A DNA stretch of 12,521 bases from Desulfobacterales bacterium (GCA_029940115.1 JAOZRQ010000165.1:1-12521), one strand, 5' to 3'; positions 1-7,719 are shown, counted from the first letter of the stretch. The notes: a model not told the origin generated them from the sequence alone. Made by a program: numbers and translations.

Positions 1-390
1 TCGCTCGGTTCGGATTGACAAATCCGAACCATCTGCCGGATTGCTCAATACGCCAAAAGCGCACCCTGTCGCTCGGCTCGGATTGACAAATCCGAACCAT
101 AAGAAGCAACGCCTCGCTCGGTTCGGATTGACAAATCCGAACCATCTGCCGGATTGCTCAATACGCCAAAAGCGCACCCTGTCGCTCGGCTCGGATTGAC
201 AAATCCGAACCATAAGAAGCAACGCCTCGCCGGATTTGCCAATCCGCCAAGAGCGGATGGTGAGCCCCTTGAGCGGATGGTGAGCCCCTTGCTCGGTTCG
301 GATTGACAAATCCGAACCATCTGCCGGATTGCTCAATCCGCCAAAAGCGCACCTGTCGCTTGGTTCGGATTGACAAATCCGAACTGAAAC
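1..390. repeat. Tandem repeat block with REP-like palindromes
   Basis: Bases 1-113 and 114-226 are an exact tandem duplication of a 113-bp unit. Each unit contains two copies of a short palindrome, best seen at 7-30: a 10-bp stem GGTTCGGATT, loop GACA, arm AATCCGAACC. Further copies lie at about 75-98, 120-143, 188-211, 295-318 and 362-385. A related palindrome with the same CGGATT/AATCCG core is at about 228-247, and an exact 20-bp tandem duplication occupies 251-270 and 271-290. The same core recurs inside the MITE-like elements near 8120 and 8575, so it is a dispersed family in this genome. The open frames through this block translate the repeat and have no coding character. I see no gene in 1-723. 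Confidence 0.85.
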
Positions 391-534
391 TGGAATTTTC
401 AGGAGCGGGAGACCCATCCCGCAGGACTGTTGATAGAGCCTTTAACATAATGTTTGTCCAAAATTGAAATTATGAATTCCTGACAATAAGGGTTCGGAAA
501 ATCGACCTTGGACAATCTTTTTGTACAAGGCTAT

Positions 535-677
535 GTACAGGACAAAAAAAGTGATTGTGAAAAGAAACCCGGCTTCTTCTTGCAGTTGGGAAGTCGGCCA
601 GTTGGGGAAAAAAGCTTGCCCCGACATTTTTTGTCGGGGGCCGGGTTTCTCGCCATTCCCGACTTTTTGTCCTGTAC
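535..677. repeat. Nested palindromic (MITE-like) element
   Basis: Three inverted-repeat pairs are nested. The outer arms are GTACAGGACAAAAA (535-548) and its exact complement (664-677). The middle arms are AGAAACCCGGC (563-573) and GCCGGGTTTCT (640-650). The inner arms are CCCCGACA (619-626) and TGTCGGGG (632-639). The left-middle part (about 561-600) closely resembles 6290-6328 near argJ, and the terminal TACAGGACAAAAA recurs at about 2995, so this is a dispersed family. It ends about 10 bp before the -10 box of the next gene, so a folded transcript or cruciform here could affect expression. No transposase is encoded; a non-autonomous element is an inference. Confidence 0.7.
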
Positions 678-687
678 TCAGCAAGGC

Positions 688-720
688 TATAATAACCAAT
701 CAAACGAATCATAAGGAGGT
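688..720 (+). promoter_or_regulatory. -10 box and strong ribosome binding site of the Fe-S oxidoreductase gene
   Basis: A perfect TATAAT lies at 688-693, but no good TTGACA sits 16-18 bp upstream; the region there is the right arm of the palindromic element. AAGGAGGT at 713-720 is an excellent Shine-Dalgarno sequence 3 nt before the ATG at 724 and fixes that start. The -10 assignment is tentative because the -35 is weak. Confidence 0.45.
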
Positions 721-723
721 TAA

Positions 724-2805
724 ATGGTAAAAGAAGCGTTGACTCCCCCAGCCGGCGCGTCCCTCATGGGTCTGCCCGGCTGGCTGTTTTCCGTTCTGAT
801 CCCGGTTGTCGGGGTGGCCATATTCACCTATATCATGGCGAAACGGATCGCGCCGCTGATTCTGGCGGCCCCTGACCACCGCTTTGACCGTCTGCCCGAG
901 CGGATTGTCCGGGTGCTCAAGATATGGCTGGCCCAGTGGAAACAGCCGAGATACATGGTCGCGGGTGTGCTTCACATCCTGATTTTCGCCGGGTTTGTCA
1001 TCCTGTCCATCCGTTCCACCTCACTGGTGATGATCGGCATCTCCCCGGACTTTGCGCTTCCGGGATTTGGTGGACTGCTCGGCACGGTTTACAATGTGTT
1101 CAAGGATTATGCCGCGACCATGGTGCTGCTCGCGTGTGTCATCGCGGCGATTCGGCGGGGGATTTTCAAACCTGAAAGATACGCGGTCCCTGAAAAATAC
1201 GGGAAGGACCACACCGGAGAGGCGGTCTTTGTCCTGTGCCTCATCGGACTGCTGATGCTCTCTGAGAGCTATTTTGAGGCCAGCGCGGTGGCTGCAAACC
1301 TTCAGCAAGGGATCTGTTCCCACCACCTGCCGGCTCCCCTCAGCTTGGCCTGGTTCATGAAAAAGGCCCTGCTCTGCACGGATATCGGGACACTCCAGAC
1401 CACCCATGTGATGGCCTATTATGTCCACGATCTCACCTTTTTCTTTTTCCTCTGCTTTCTGCCCATGGGAAAACATTTTCATGTGATCACCTCCATCTTC
1501 AATGTGTTCTTCATGAAGCTGGACAAGGGCACGATCAAGCCGGTGAAGTGGGGGATTGCGGATGACCAGCTGGATGATGTGGAGTCCTTTGGGGTCAAGA
1601 AGTTTGAGGATTTCACTTGGAAGCATCTCCTTGACTTCTATTCCTGCGCGGACTGCGGGAGATGCTCGGACCAGTGCCCTGCCAATGCGGTGGGTCGTCC
1701 CCTCTCCCCCCGGTTCATCAGCATCAAATCCCGGGATTACTGTTTCAGCCATTTTCCCCTACAAGGGGATTTTGTCAAAAGAGAGCCTCTGATGGGGGAC
1801 ATATTCGAGGAGGATGAGATCTGGTCCTGCACCACCTGTGGCGCGTGTGAGGAGGAATGCCCCCTCACCCTCGAATATGTTGACAAGATCGTGGATTTGA
1901 GGCGGGGCTTGGTGGATGAGGGGAATGTGCCCCAATCCCTGCAAAAGCCATTGAGCGCGCTGGAAAAGCGCGGCAATCCTTGGGGCAAGATGGAGAAGAA
2001 GCGGGCCGACTGGACCAAGCCCTTGAAAAAGGATCATGGCATTGAGGTGAAGATGCTCGACAGCGGGGGCCAAGCTGAGACCCTCTATTTCCTCGACAGC
2101 ATCACCTCCTATGATGACAGAATCCAGGAGATCGGGAGAGCCACAGCCCGGGTGTTGACCGCGGCCGGCGTTGATTTTGGGATACTGGGAAAGCTGGAAA
2201 AGGACAGCGGCCATGAGGTGAGGCGGTTCGGTGAGGAGATGCTCTTTCAGGATCTCCGGGAACAGAACACCGAGGCGATCCTTGAATCGGGGGTTGAGCG
2301 GATCGTCACCGCAGACCCCCACGCGCTCAATGCGTTCCTCAAGGATTACAAGGGACTCCCCCCGACCGAGCACATCAGCGAGGTGATCGCGAGATGCATC
2401 ACAGAGGGGCGCATCCGCCTGAAGCCTGTTGAGACAAGCGACGCGGTCTATGTATATCATGATCCCTGCTACCTGGGGCGCCATAACGACATGTATGACA
2501 TCCCTAGAGACGTGATTGACGCGATTCCGGAGATCCGCCGCGTGGAGATGGCCAAGTGCCGGGACCGCTCCTTCTGCTGCGGCGGGGGCGGGCTCATGCT
2601 CTTTTACGAGCCGGTTGAGGAGACCCGGATGGGCAATCTTCGGGTGGAGATGGCAAAGGAAGCCGGCGCGACCGTAATCGTCACCGCCTGCCCCTTCTGC
2701 ATGGTCAACCTTGAGGATGCGATCAAGACCAGCGGCTTGGAAGGTGAGATGGAGGCGATTGACTTGGTGGAACTGATTGACCGGCATCTGGTGATTGAGG
2801 GATGA
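724..2805 (+). CDS. Membrane-bound HdrD-like Fe-S oxidoreductase (ETF:quinone oxidoreductase type)
   Basis: A 693-residue protein. The N-terminal ~260 residues are a NarI-like membrane domain with several hydrophobic helices (about 19-38, 79-96, 130-144, 167-180, 229-248) and candidate heme ligands such as H84, H228 and H235. A ferredoxin-like domain follows with two 4Fe-4S motifs: C308/C311/C314/C318 and C369/C372/C375/C379. The C-terminal half holds CCG (DUF224) modules. The second is intact (C582, C618-C619, C656/C659); the first is degenerate, with DSG and DPHA where cysteines are expected. This architecture matches the HdrD-related proteins proposed to pass electrons from electron-transfer flavoprotein in beta-oxidation to menaquinone (EMO/FadF-like). 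No etfAB is adjacent and the gene looks monocistronic, with its own RBS and a downstream terminator. The family call is firm; the electron donor is inferred. Confidence 0.85.
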   Translation: MVKEALTPPAGASLMGLPGWLFSVLIPVVGVAIFTYIMAKRIAPLILAAPDHRFDRLPERIVRVLKIWLAQWKQPRYMVAGVLHILIFAGFVILSIRSTSLVMIGISPDFALPGFGGLLGTVYNVFKDYAATMVLLACVIAAIRRGIFKPERYAVPEKYGKDHTGEAVFVLCLIGLLMLSESYFEASAVAANLQQGICSHHLPAPLSLAWFMKKALLCTDIGTLQTTHVMAYYVHDLTFFFFLCFLPMGKHFHVITSIFNVFFMKLDKGTIKPVKWGIADDQLDDVESFGVKKFEDFTWKHLLDFYSCADCGRCSDQCPANAVGRPLSPRFISIKSRDYCFSHFPLQGDFVKREPLMGDIFEEDEIWSCTTCGACEEECPLTLEYVDKIVDLRRGLVDEGNVPQSLQKPLSALEKRGNPWGKMEKKRADWTKPLKKDHGIEVKMLDSGGQAETLYFLDSITSYDDRIQEIGRATARVLTAAGVDFGILGKLEKDSGHEVRRFGEEMLFQDLREQNTEAILESGVERIVTADPHALNAFLKDYKGLPPTEHISEVIARCITEGRIRLKPVETSDAVYVYHDPCYLGRHNDMYDIPRDVIDAIPEIRRVEMAKCRDRSFCCGGGGLMLFYEPVEETRMGNLRVEMAKEAGATVIVTACPFCMVNLEDAIKTSGLEGEMEAIDLVELIDRHLVIEG

Positions 2806-2885
2806 AATGTTTCATAAATTCGTCATCCTGCCGGAAACCGAAGGATGAAGGATGAAATGTTTCATGAATTCGTCATCCCGCCGGA
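2800..2885. repeat. 36-bp direct repeat starting at the stop codon
   Basis: Bases 2800-2835 and 2850-2885 are 36-bp direct repeats differing at two positions. Each contains the small palindrome ATGAAATGTTTCAT. The first copy includes the TGA stop codon of the Fe-S oxidoreductase gene, so the repeat begins at the end of the coding region. Confidence 0.75.
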
Positions 2886-2919
2886 TATATAGCACTCCAA
2901 GCTTGCCGCACAGAACTGC

Positions 2920-2958
2920 AAAAAGCCACGTCAGCGTAAAGCTGGCGGGGCTTTTTTT
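2920..2958 (+). terminator. Rho-independent terminator
   Basis: The stem AAAAAGCC-A-CG-T-CAGC (2920-2935) pairs with GCTGGCGGGGC plus T's (2941-2958) around the loop GTAAA, with one mismatch and one G-T wobble, and runs into seven T's. It lies 115 bp after the Fe-S oxidoreductase stop codon and probably ends that transcript. The A-run on the left arm means it could also work for leftward transcripts from the ATPase side. Confidence 0.75.
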
Positions 2959-3070
2959 GATTTTTGCACCTTTCTTTCAATTGTTTGCCCTGTTACAGGA
3001 CAAAAAATGCTGATGTGCTGATGTCACTGAATTGGGCATTTCAGATGAAAGGTCAAGTTTTGCCTCTCTT

Positions 3071-3185
3071 TCAAGAGCCGAGAGGTGAATCGGATTCATT
3101 TTCTGAAGGAGCGACGCCCCCCATTTTTGGAAGATGCCTCCTCATTCTTTGGGCCTCTTCAAAAAATTGTGCCCTTATCTTCAGC
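3071..3185 (-). pseudogene. Truncated 5' end of a second AAA-ATPase/nuclease paralogue
   Basis: On the minus strand an ATG at 3145 opens a 24-codon frame ending in TGA at 3071. Its first residues, MRRHLPK, match MERHFPK at the start of the ATPase encoded just upstream on the same strand. The preceding leader (about 3146-3185, with an A/T-rich stretch then GAAGAGGCC) matches the leader of the intact gene. After about 24 codons the resemblance stops. The simplest reading is the remnant of a tandem paralogue that lost everything beyond its start, leaving direct repeats on both sides of the intact gene. It could instead be a mobile leader repeat. Confidence 0.5.
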
Positions 3186-3196
3186 ACCAGTATTGT

Positions 3197-4885
3197 TTAC
3201 ACCCATCCGATGGCCACCACCGTGACCCGCACCTGACCAATGGCATGCGTCCCGGACAGTTCGCTCAAGATGTTCTCATCCTCCACAGGCACAAACACGG
3301 CCAAGGTGACGGACGGAATTTTCAGTTTCCGGGCGTATTCTGCGGCCTGTGCCTGCGAATGTCTCAGTTCCGCCTGGTCCCTGAAGCTTTTGACCTCGAT
3401 CACGGCCTGCCTGTCCCCGCAACGCAGGTGCAGATCCACCCGCCCGTTGCCGGTGGGAAACTCCGGGCTGATGCTGCAAAGCCTGCCCACGGCATTCTGA
3501 AGCCAGGAATACAGATGAAAATGCCCCACATATTCCGTGTAATGCAGATCGGATCGCCGGGGCTGGTCTTTCCAGGGATTGATGCCTCTGGCCCTCAGCC
3601 TTTTCAGATAATTCCTGTAGCGTTCCAGCAGGGCGGGGATGTCAGGTTCAGGACTGTCAAACACATCGGAGAGCGTGTCCAGAGGCTCAAGGGCCAGGAT
3701 CGGCAGACGGTCTCCGGTCAGATCCGTTGTGAACGCCTCATACAGGCAGGTTTGGACAAAAGGCGACGAAAAACGGCAGACATAAACCTTGTCACCGGCA
3801 GAATCCTCGGATTCCAAAGCGTCAATGACGCCGTTCAGATACAGATGGCTGCACCATTCGGCACGGATGCTGAAGGGCAGGTCGGACTTGGTGAACAGTT
3901 CCAAGACATGATCCGCATGCTCCCCCTGCGCCTTTTTGATCAGATTCAGCATGGTGTTGTTCCATTCCCTGTGCAAAGCCGCCGCATACATGTTTTTCCA
4001 TGTGCGGATGTCAATGGCCTTTTCCGCTCCGGGATTGTGTTTTTCCGTCAGAAGCTCTCCGAACCAGCCCACCAGTCCGGGTTGCCCGAGCGTGGAATCA
4101 TACACTTTTTCAACAACTTCCGGATCAATCCGTTGCCCGCTTTCGCTCTGATACTGCTCAAAAAGCTGACATGTCTCCGCCTTTGTCAGATTCGGCACGT
4201 GCAGGGATCGCTGGATGTTGAAAGGTGAGCCTCTTTCGCTTTCCACGCCGAGGACCGCCCGGACGCCGATCAGGGCGAGGCCGTGGATGACGAAGCTCTC
4301 CCGCTTCAGGCACATATCCCTGAACAAGGTGACCAGATGGTCAATCACATTGGGGGGAAGGCTGTCGAACTCGTCCATGAAGAGGATGACCGGCCTCTCA
4401 AACAGGCCCTTTTCAGTTGAAAACCAGTCAATCCAGTCATCCCAGGTCTTTGGGGCAGGCGGCTCTGTTTTGAATGCCTCTCTCACGATGCGGGGCAGCT
4501 GCCTGAACAGTACCTCGTCAGGGTCGTCCTTTTCCATGATGATCCCTTGAGCCGACATCATGCCGACTGCAAATCGTTCAGGAGACTCTCTTTCAATCTT
4601 CTCTGCGACCTGCCGCATGAGCCAAGTCTTGCCGCACTGCCGCGGCGCCCAGATGGTGAAAAAATGGCCGCCCTTCCCAGGATTGCCCATCAGTTGATCA
4701 AAACAGTGTTCAATGAGCCCAGTTCGGGGAACGCAGAAATGCTCCTCGCAATCCACAGGTCCGTATGAATGAAATCTTCTCAATGGCTTGGCATCCTTAT
4801 TTTTGTATGCGACGGAGCGGGGCTGAGTCGGATTCACTTTCTGAGGGAGAGATGGGCCCTCATTTTTTGGAAAATGTCTTTCCAT
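3197..4885 (-). CDS. AAA-type ATPase with C-terminal PD-(D/E)XK nuclease domain
   Basis: A 562-residue protein. The N-terminal ATPase has a P-loop at 80-87 (APRQCGKT, a Walker A variant with Ala in place of the first Gly), Walker B at 166-174 (VILFMDEFD) and a probable sensor region near 201-212. The C-terminal ~90 residues carry a PD-(D/E)XK nuclease core: D484 in GRVDLHL, E497 and K499 in VIEVKSF, and a QxxxY-like motif at Q513-Y517. It resembles the AAA-ATPase-like/PD-(D/E)XK fusion proteins that are abundant and multicopy in some anaerobes, whose role is unknown; DNA targeting or defence is conceivable. The ATG at 4885 is supported by GGAGG (4893-4897) 7 nt upstream. The conserved part begins near residue 36 (RRFHSYGPV), and a TTG at 4783 with AAGGA upstream is an alternative start (528 aa). 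The first ~20 residues lie in a sequence repeated downstream of the gene. Confidence 0.8.
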   Translation of the reverse strand: MERHFPKNEGPSLPQKVNPTQPRSVAYKNKDAKPLRRFHSYGPVDCEEHFCVPRTGLIEHCFDQLMGNPGKGGHFFTIWAPRQCGKTWLMRQVAEKIERESPERFAVGMMSAQGIIMEKDDPDEVLFRQLPRIVREAFKTEPPAPKTWDDWIDWFSTEKGLFERPVILFMDEFDSLPPNVIDHLVTLFRDMCLKRESFVIHGLALIGVRAVLGVESERGSPFNIQRSLHVPNLTKAETCQLFEQYQSESGQRIDPEVVEKVYDSTLGQPGLVGWFGELLTEKHNPGAEKAIDIRTWKNMYAAALHREWNNTMLNLIKKAQGEHADHVLELFTKSDLPFSIRAEWCSHLYLNGVIDALESEDSAGDKVYVCRFSSPFVQTCLYEAFTTDLTGDRLPILALEPLDTLSDVFDSPEPDIPALLERYRNYLKRLRARGINPWKDQPRRSDLHYTEYVGHFHLYSWLQNAVGRLCSISPEFPTGNGRVDLHLRCGDRQAVIEVKSFRDQAELRHSQAQAAEYARKLKIPSVTLAVFVPVEDENILSELSGTHAIGQVRVTVVAIGWV

Positions 4886-4978
4886 TTTTTGGCCTCCAAA
4901 AAATTTGTATCCTTATTATGTAAGGAGGCCACGAATGTCGGAAACCCTTTGGTCTCCAAAAATTTGTGTCCTTATTAA
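4886..4978 (-). repeat. Duplicated leader of the ATPase/nuclease gene
   Basis: About 28 bp around 4891-4918 (plus strand GGCCTCC, A-run, TTTGTATCCTTATTA) recur with few changes at 4951-4977, and more loosely downstream of the gene at about 3151-3180. On the minus strand each copy contains AAGGA and a GGAG-like motif; only the copy next to 4885 is followed by the gene. The rest of 4886-5068 shows no other feature. Confidence 0.6.
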
Positions 4979-5068
4979 CAGATGGATTCCGGCATGTCAA
5001 GCACAAAATGCGCAAAGTTCGGTCAGGTTCAAGCGGTTTACTTCAGCGTTGCCAAAAGATGCTGGTTT

Positions 5069-6235
5069 TTATGAGGAATAATAGGCCGCGTTCTCCTTGA
5101 CATACCCCTCAGTGAGATCACAGCCGTACGCAGTGGCACGGCCCGGGCCGATGTTGAGATTCGCGGTGATCTCAACCGGGTCGCCGGCCAACAGCCTGCG
5201 GAGTTCCCCCTCGTCAAAGTCTCTCCTCGCCTCCTCTGAATAGACCCGTCGGTTGTTGATCTGAATCTCGATCCTTTCGGGCTGAATCTCGCACTCGGTG
5301 CATTTCCCGATGGCCATGAGCACCCGGCCGATATTCGGGTCCGCACCGTAGGCCATGGTCTTTATCAGGGGGGAATTGATGATGGACTTGGCGATGAGCC
5401 GGGCCTCATCCGTTGTCTTGGCACCGGAGACATTCGCCAGCAACAGCTTGGTCGCGCCCTCCGCGTCCCTCGCGAGCATCTTGGCCATCTCAATGCATGC
5501 CGCGTTCAGGGTCTCCGCGAATCGCCGTTCATCCACCTTCCCGGCCAGACCGTTTGCCATGATGAGGCAGGTGTCCGAGGTGCTCATGTCGGTGTCGACC
5601 GAGAGCATGTTGAAGGAATCTCCCACCGCGTCCTTGAGCAACTGATCCAGAAGCGGGTTCCTGATCTCAGCATCCGTCAGAATATAGATCAGCATGGTGG
5701 CCATGTCCGGCGCGACCATGCCGGCCCCTTTCCCCACGATGGTGATCCGGGCCTCTTCCACAGAGACAGAGAAGGCCTTTGGATAGGTGTCGGTGGTCAT
5801 GATCCCCGCCGCCGCCACAAGGGGATCGTCCTGAAAATGACCGGACATCTCCCTGATGCCACGCTCAATCTTTTCAACCGGCAACGGCTTCCCGATGACG
5901 CCGGTGGAGCTCATGATCACCTCCTCCTCTAAGATGTCAAAGGTCTCGGAGACCGCTCGGGCCATCCGACGGGCATTTTCCAATCCCCGGGTGCCGGTCC
6001 CCACGTTGCTCACCTTGCTATTGGCAACAATGGCCCTCAGGTAGCCCTTTCGGATGATCTCTCTGCCGAGGATGACCGGCGCGCCCGGAAATTTGTTTTT
6101 CGTGAACACCCCCGCGGCATCTGCCCGGACTTCCGAGCAGAAAATCGCCAAGTCCTTTCCCTCGCCCTTCAATCCGCAATTTCCACCCGCACAGGTGAAG
6201 CCTTTCGGCAAAACAGCTTTTTCATGGAACGTCAT
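5069..6235 (-). CDS. argJ: Bifunctional glutamate N-acetyltransferase/ornithine acetyltransferase (ArgJ)
   Basis: A cytoplasmic enzyme of arginine biosynthesis that transfers acetyl from N-acetylornithine to glutamate. From the start at 6235 it is 388 residues, normal for the family. It shows the autocleavage motif KGAGMVAPDMATML, whose Thr (T180) becomes the nucleophile of the beta chain, and the oxyanion-hole pair T111-G112 in SSTGVIGKPLP. The C-terminal end has DPNIGRVLMAIG and finishes near NAAYYSS, comparable to the usual NADYRS-type end. An open frame continues upstream to 6331, but that part reads through a dispersed palindrome. AAGGA (about 6245-6249) lies 8 nt before the ATG at 6235, so I prefer that start; 6259 is the alternative. 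No other arg gene is in the window. Whether it also uses acetyl-CoA cannot be told from sequence. Confidence 0.9.
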   Translation of the reverse strand: MTFHEKAVLPKGFTCAGGNCGLKGEGKDLAIFCSEVRADAAGVFTKNKFPGAPVILGREIIRKGYLRAIVANSKVSNVGTGTRGLENARRMARAVSETFDILEEEVIMSSTGVIGKPLPVEKIERGIREMSGHFQDDPLVAAAGIMTTDTYPKAFSVSVEEARITIVGKGAGMVAPDMATMLIYILTDAEIRNPLLDQLLKDAVGDSFNMLSVDTDMSTSDTCLIMANGLAGKVDERRFAETLNAACIEMAKMLARDAEGATKLLLANVSGAKTTDEARLIAKSIINSPLIKTMAYGADPNIGRVLMAIGKCTECEIQPERIEIQINNRRVYSEEARRDFDEGELRRLLAGDPVEITANLNIGPGRATAYGCDLTEGYVKENAAYYSS

Positions 6236-6262
6236 TTCAATGATCCTTTTATGATCCATGTC

Positions 6263-6282
6263 ATTCCTGCGAAAGCAGGAAT
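6263..6282. repeat. Short dispersed palindrome
   Basis: The arms ATTCCTGC and GCAGGAAT surround a GAAA loop. This hairpin is of a type dispersed in many bacterial genomes. Here it lies in the 5' region of argJ and causes the spurious N-terminal extension of that frame. Confidence 0.7.
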
Positions 6283-6293
6283 CCATTAGAAAG

Positions 6294-6350
6294 AAACCCG
6301 GCTTTTTCTGGCAGGGGAGGAGTCGGCCCATTCGGGAAAAAGCCGGGTTT
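6294..6350 (-). terminator. Hairpin repeat, possible terminator after the DHH gene
   Basis: Arms AAACCCGGCTTTTTC (6294-6308) and its exact complement (6336-6350) form a 15-bp stem. On the minus strand the stem ends in a T-rich TTTCTTTCT, so it could terminate transcription from the DHH gene before argJ; on the plus strand it ends in seven T's. The sequence resembles 561-600, so it is also a repeat-family member. The terminator role is inferred. Confidence 0.45.
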
Positions 6351-6360
6351 TTTTCCCATG

Positions 6361-6459
6361 CTCGTTTTCTGACAGGCTTGATGTCCCTGAAAGGAAACCT
6401 GGTTTCAGGAGATTCGGCGATCAGGTTTCCATGACGCGGCAGTGGTGTCAGAAACCGAG
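6361..6459. repeat. Nested palindromic element
   Basis: Outer arms CTCGTTTTCTGACA (6361-6374) and TGTCAGAAACCGAG (6446-6459) pair with one mismatch. Inner arms GGAAACCTG (6393-6401) and CAGGTTTCC (6422-6430) pair exactly. It abuts the stop codon of the DHH gene (6462-6464), so the transcript would carry a long hairpin at its 3' end. Confidence 0.65.
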
Positions 6460-6461
6460 TT

Positions 6462-7487
6462 TCATTTTAAGCCGAGAATCTCCTTTTTGAAGGCCACGTC
6501 CGGCTTTTTCTGATTCGTTTCCACCTGTTGGATGATCCATTCGGACAGCACCTTGGCATCCTGACAATCGGTGGTCCCCTCAAGATCGGCAAGCCATATC
6601 TCCGCCCGGGCCATGCTCTTGTGCCCTCCTGCGGAACCGAGATGGCCAAAGCCTGATTTCGCTGTCTTTCCCGCGTCCTTCCGGAGGCCGTCGTTTCTGA
6701 ACACGATGCTCAACCTGCTGTCAGACATGCCAGAGACAATGGCCCATTTCACGGAACAGATCCGCATGAGGAAGTCCGCAATCAGCACACAGACATCCGG
6801 ATTGACAACGGGTCCGAGATGCACAAACACCCTGCCCCGATGCATACGCATCTCCTTGAGGGCCGTCTGGAAATATTTCAGAAAGTCGAGGCGCAGATCC
6901 GCCCGCTCGATCTTCCTGGCCAGATGGATGTTGGCATGTCGGAAGAGGAACTGGAAGGCTTTGACATCCTCCATCAGCGCCTGTCTCTCAAAATTTCGGG
7001 TGTCTGTCTTGATGGCATGAAACAGGGCGGTGGCCAGCTTGGCCGAGGGCCTGATCTTGGCCGCGCGGAGATATTCGGTCATGATGCTGGCAGTGGCCCC
7101 GTATTCGGGGCGGATGTCCCGGAAGACCGATGAGTATCCGGTGTCTGGATGATGGTCAATCACCGCGTCATAGACAAATCCCGCAAAGGCCTCATGATGA
7201 TTCGGTTGAGAGTCGAGAATGACAAAGCGGTCAAACGCGTTCCCATCAAGCTCACTCACATATGTGAGCTTCACCCCCAGAAGACGGATCATCTCAAGAT
7301 TGTCCGGCCGCTTGATGATGTTGACATGGGACAGGGTGACACCTGAGACCTTTTGCCACAGCAGACGCTTGACGGCCATGGCGCTGGCAATGGCATCCGG
7401 GTCCGCATTGATCATGACCAGCACCCGATCATGCTTCAAGAATATCTGATAAAAACGACGCAATTTTTCAGTTGCAGAGAGTTTCAT
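6462..7487 (-). CDS. DHH-family phosphoesterase (NrnA-like)
   Basis: A 341-residue protein. The DHH domain shows motif I as NADPDAIASA (D29, D31), motif II as ILDSQ (D92), motif III DHH (111-113), and a later TD (161-162). The C-terminal DHHA1 region has GFGHLGSAGGHKSMA (279-293), the substrate-binding GGH motif. Relatives are Mn-dependent nano-RNases, pAp phosphatases or cyclic-dinucleotide phosphodiesterases; which substrate applies here cannot be told. The usual His of motif I (HxNPDxD) is replaced by Met25, so the metal site may differ. A good minus-strand promoter lies upstream, but no Shine-Dalgarno precedes the ATG: a 56-bp heptad array ends 11 bp before it. Confidence 0.8.
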   Translation of the reverse strand: MKLSATEKLRRFYQIFLKHDRVLVMINADPDAIASAMAVKRLLWQKVSGVTLSHVNIIKRPDNLEMIRLLGVKLTYVSELDGNAFDRFVILDSQPNHHEAFAGFVYDAVIDHHPDTGYSSVFRDIRPEYGATASIMTEYLRAAKIRPSAKLATALFHAIKTDTRNFERQALMEDVKAFQFLFRHANIHLARKIERADLRLDFLKYFQTALKEMRMHRGRVFVHLGPVVNPDVCVLIADFLMRICSVKWAIVSGMSDSRLSIVFRNDGLRKDAGKTAKSGFGHLGSAGGHKSMARAEIWLADLEGTTDCQDAKVLSEWIIQQVETNQKKPDVAFKKEILGLK

Positions 7488-7498
7488 GGGTTGCTTGG

Positions 7499-7554
7499 GC
7501 TCTGGGTTCTGGGCTCTGGGTTCTGGGCTCTGGGCTCTGGGTTCTGAGTTCTGG
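7499..7554. repeat. Heptad array GYTCTGG x8
   Basis: Eight consecutive 7-bp units (GCTCTGG or GTTCTGG; one ends in A) run without interruption. On the minus strand (CCAGARC units) the array lies in the 5' leader of the DHH gene, between its promoter and start codon. Confidence 0.9.
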
Positions 7555-7568
7555 GCGAATCGTTCAAG

Positions 7569-7597
7569 ATCATAATGGAATCAGCAGGCTTTGTCAA
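7569..7597 (-). promoter_or_regulatory. Sigma70-type promoter of the DHH gene
   Basis: Reading the minus strand, TTGACA (7597-7592) is followed after exactly 17 bp by TATGAT (7574-7569). Transcription would start near 7562 and give a leader of about 75 nt that includes the whole heptad array. argJ further down may be cotranscribed unless the hairpins at 6294-6459 terminate. Confidence 0.65.
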
Positions 7598-7719
7598 CAA
7601 CGAACAACGAGAGATGAAGGCATCTTTCATCAAGCCATGCATTTCCACCCATAACGGTGCGCCTTTACCGGAAGGTGAACCACACTTTTCATGAGGAATG
7701 ACCTATCCAAGGGTTTTCC

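Noticed and set aside
1..390. CRISPR array
   Set aside because: Units are tandem duplications without unique spacers, and no cas gene is near.
3134..4228. Plus-strand frame of 364 codons
   Set aside because: It is a shadow of the ATPase/nuclease gene, whose Walker and nuclease motifs are on the minus strand.
6236..6331. Longer argJ start at 6331
   Set aside because: The extra residues read through dispersed palindromes; the ATG at 6235 has an AAGGA 8 nt upstream and gives normal length.
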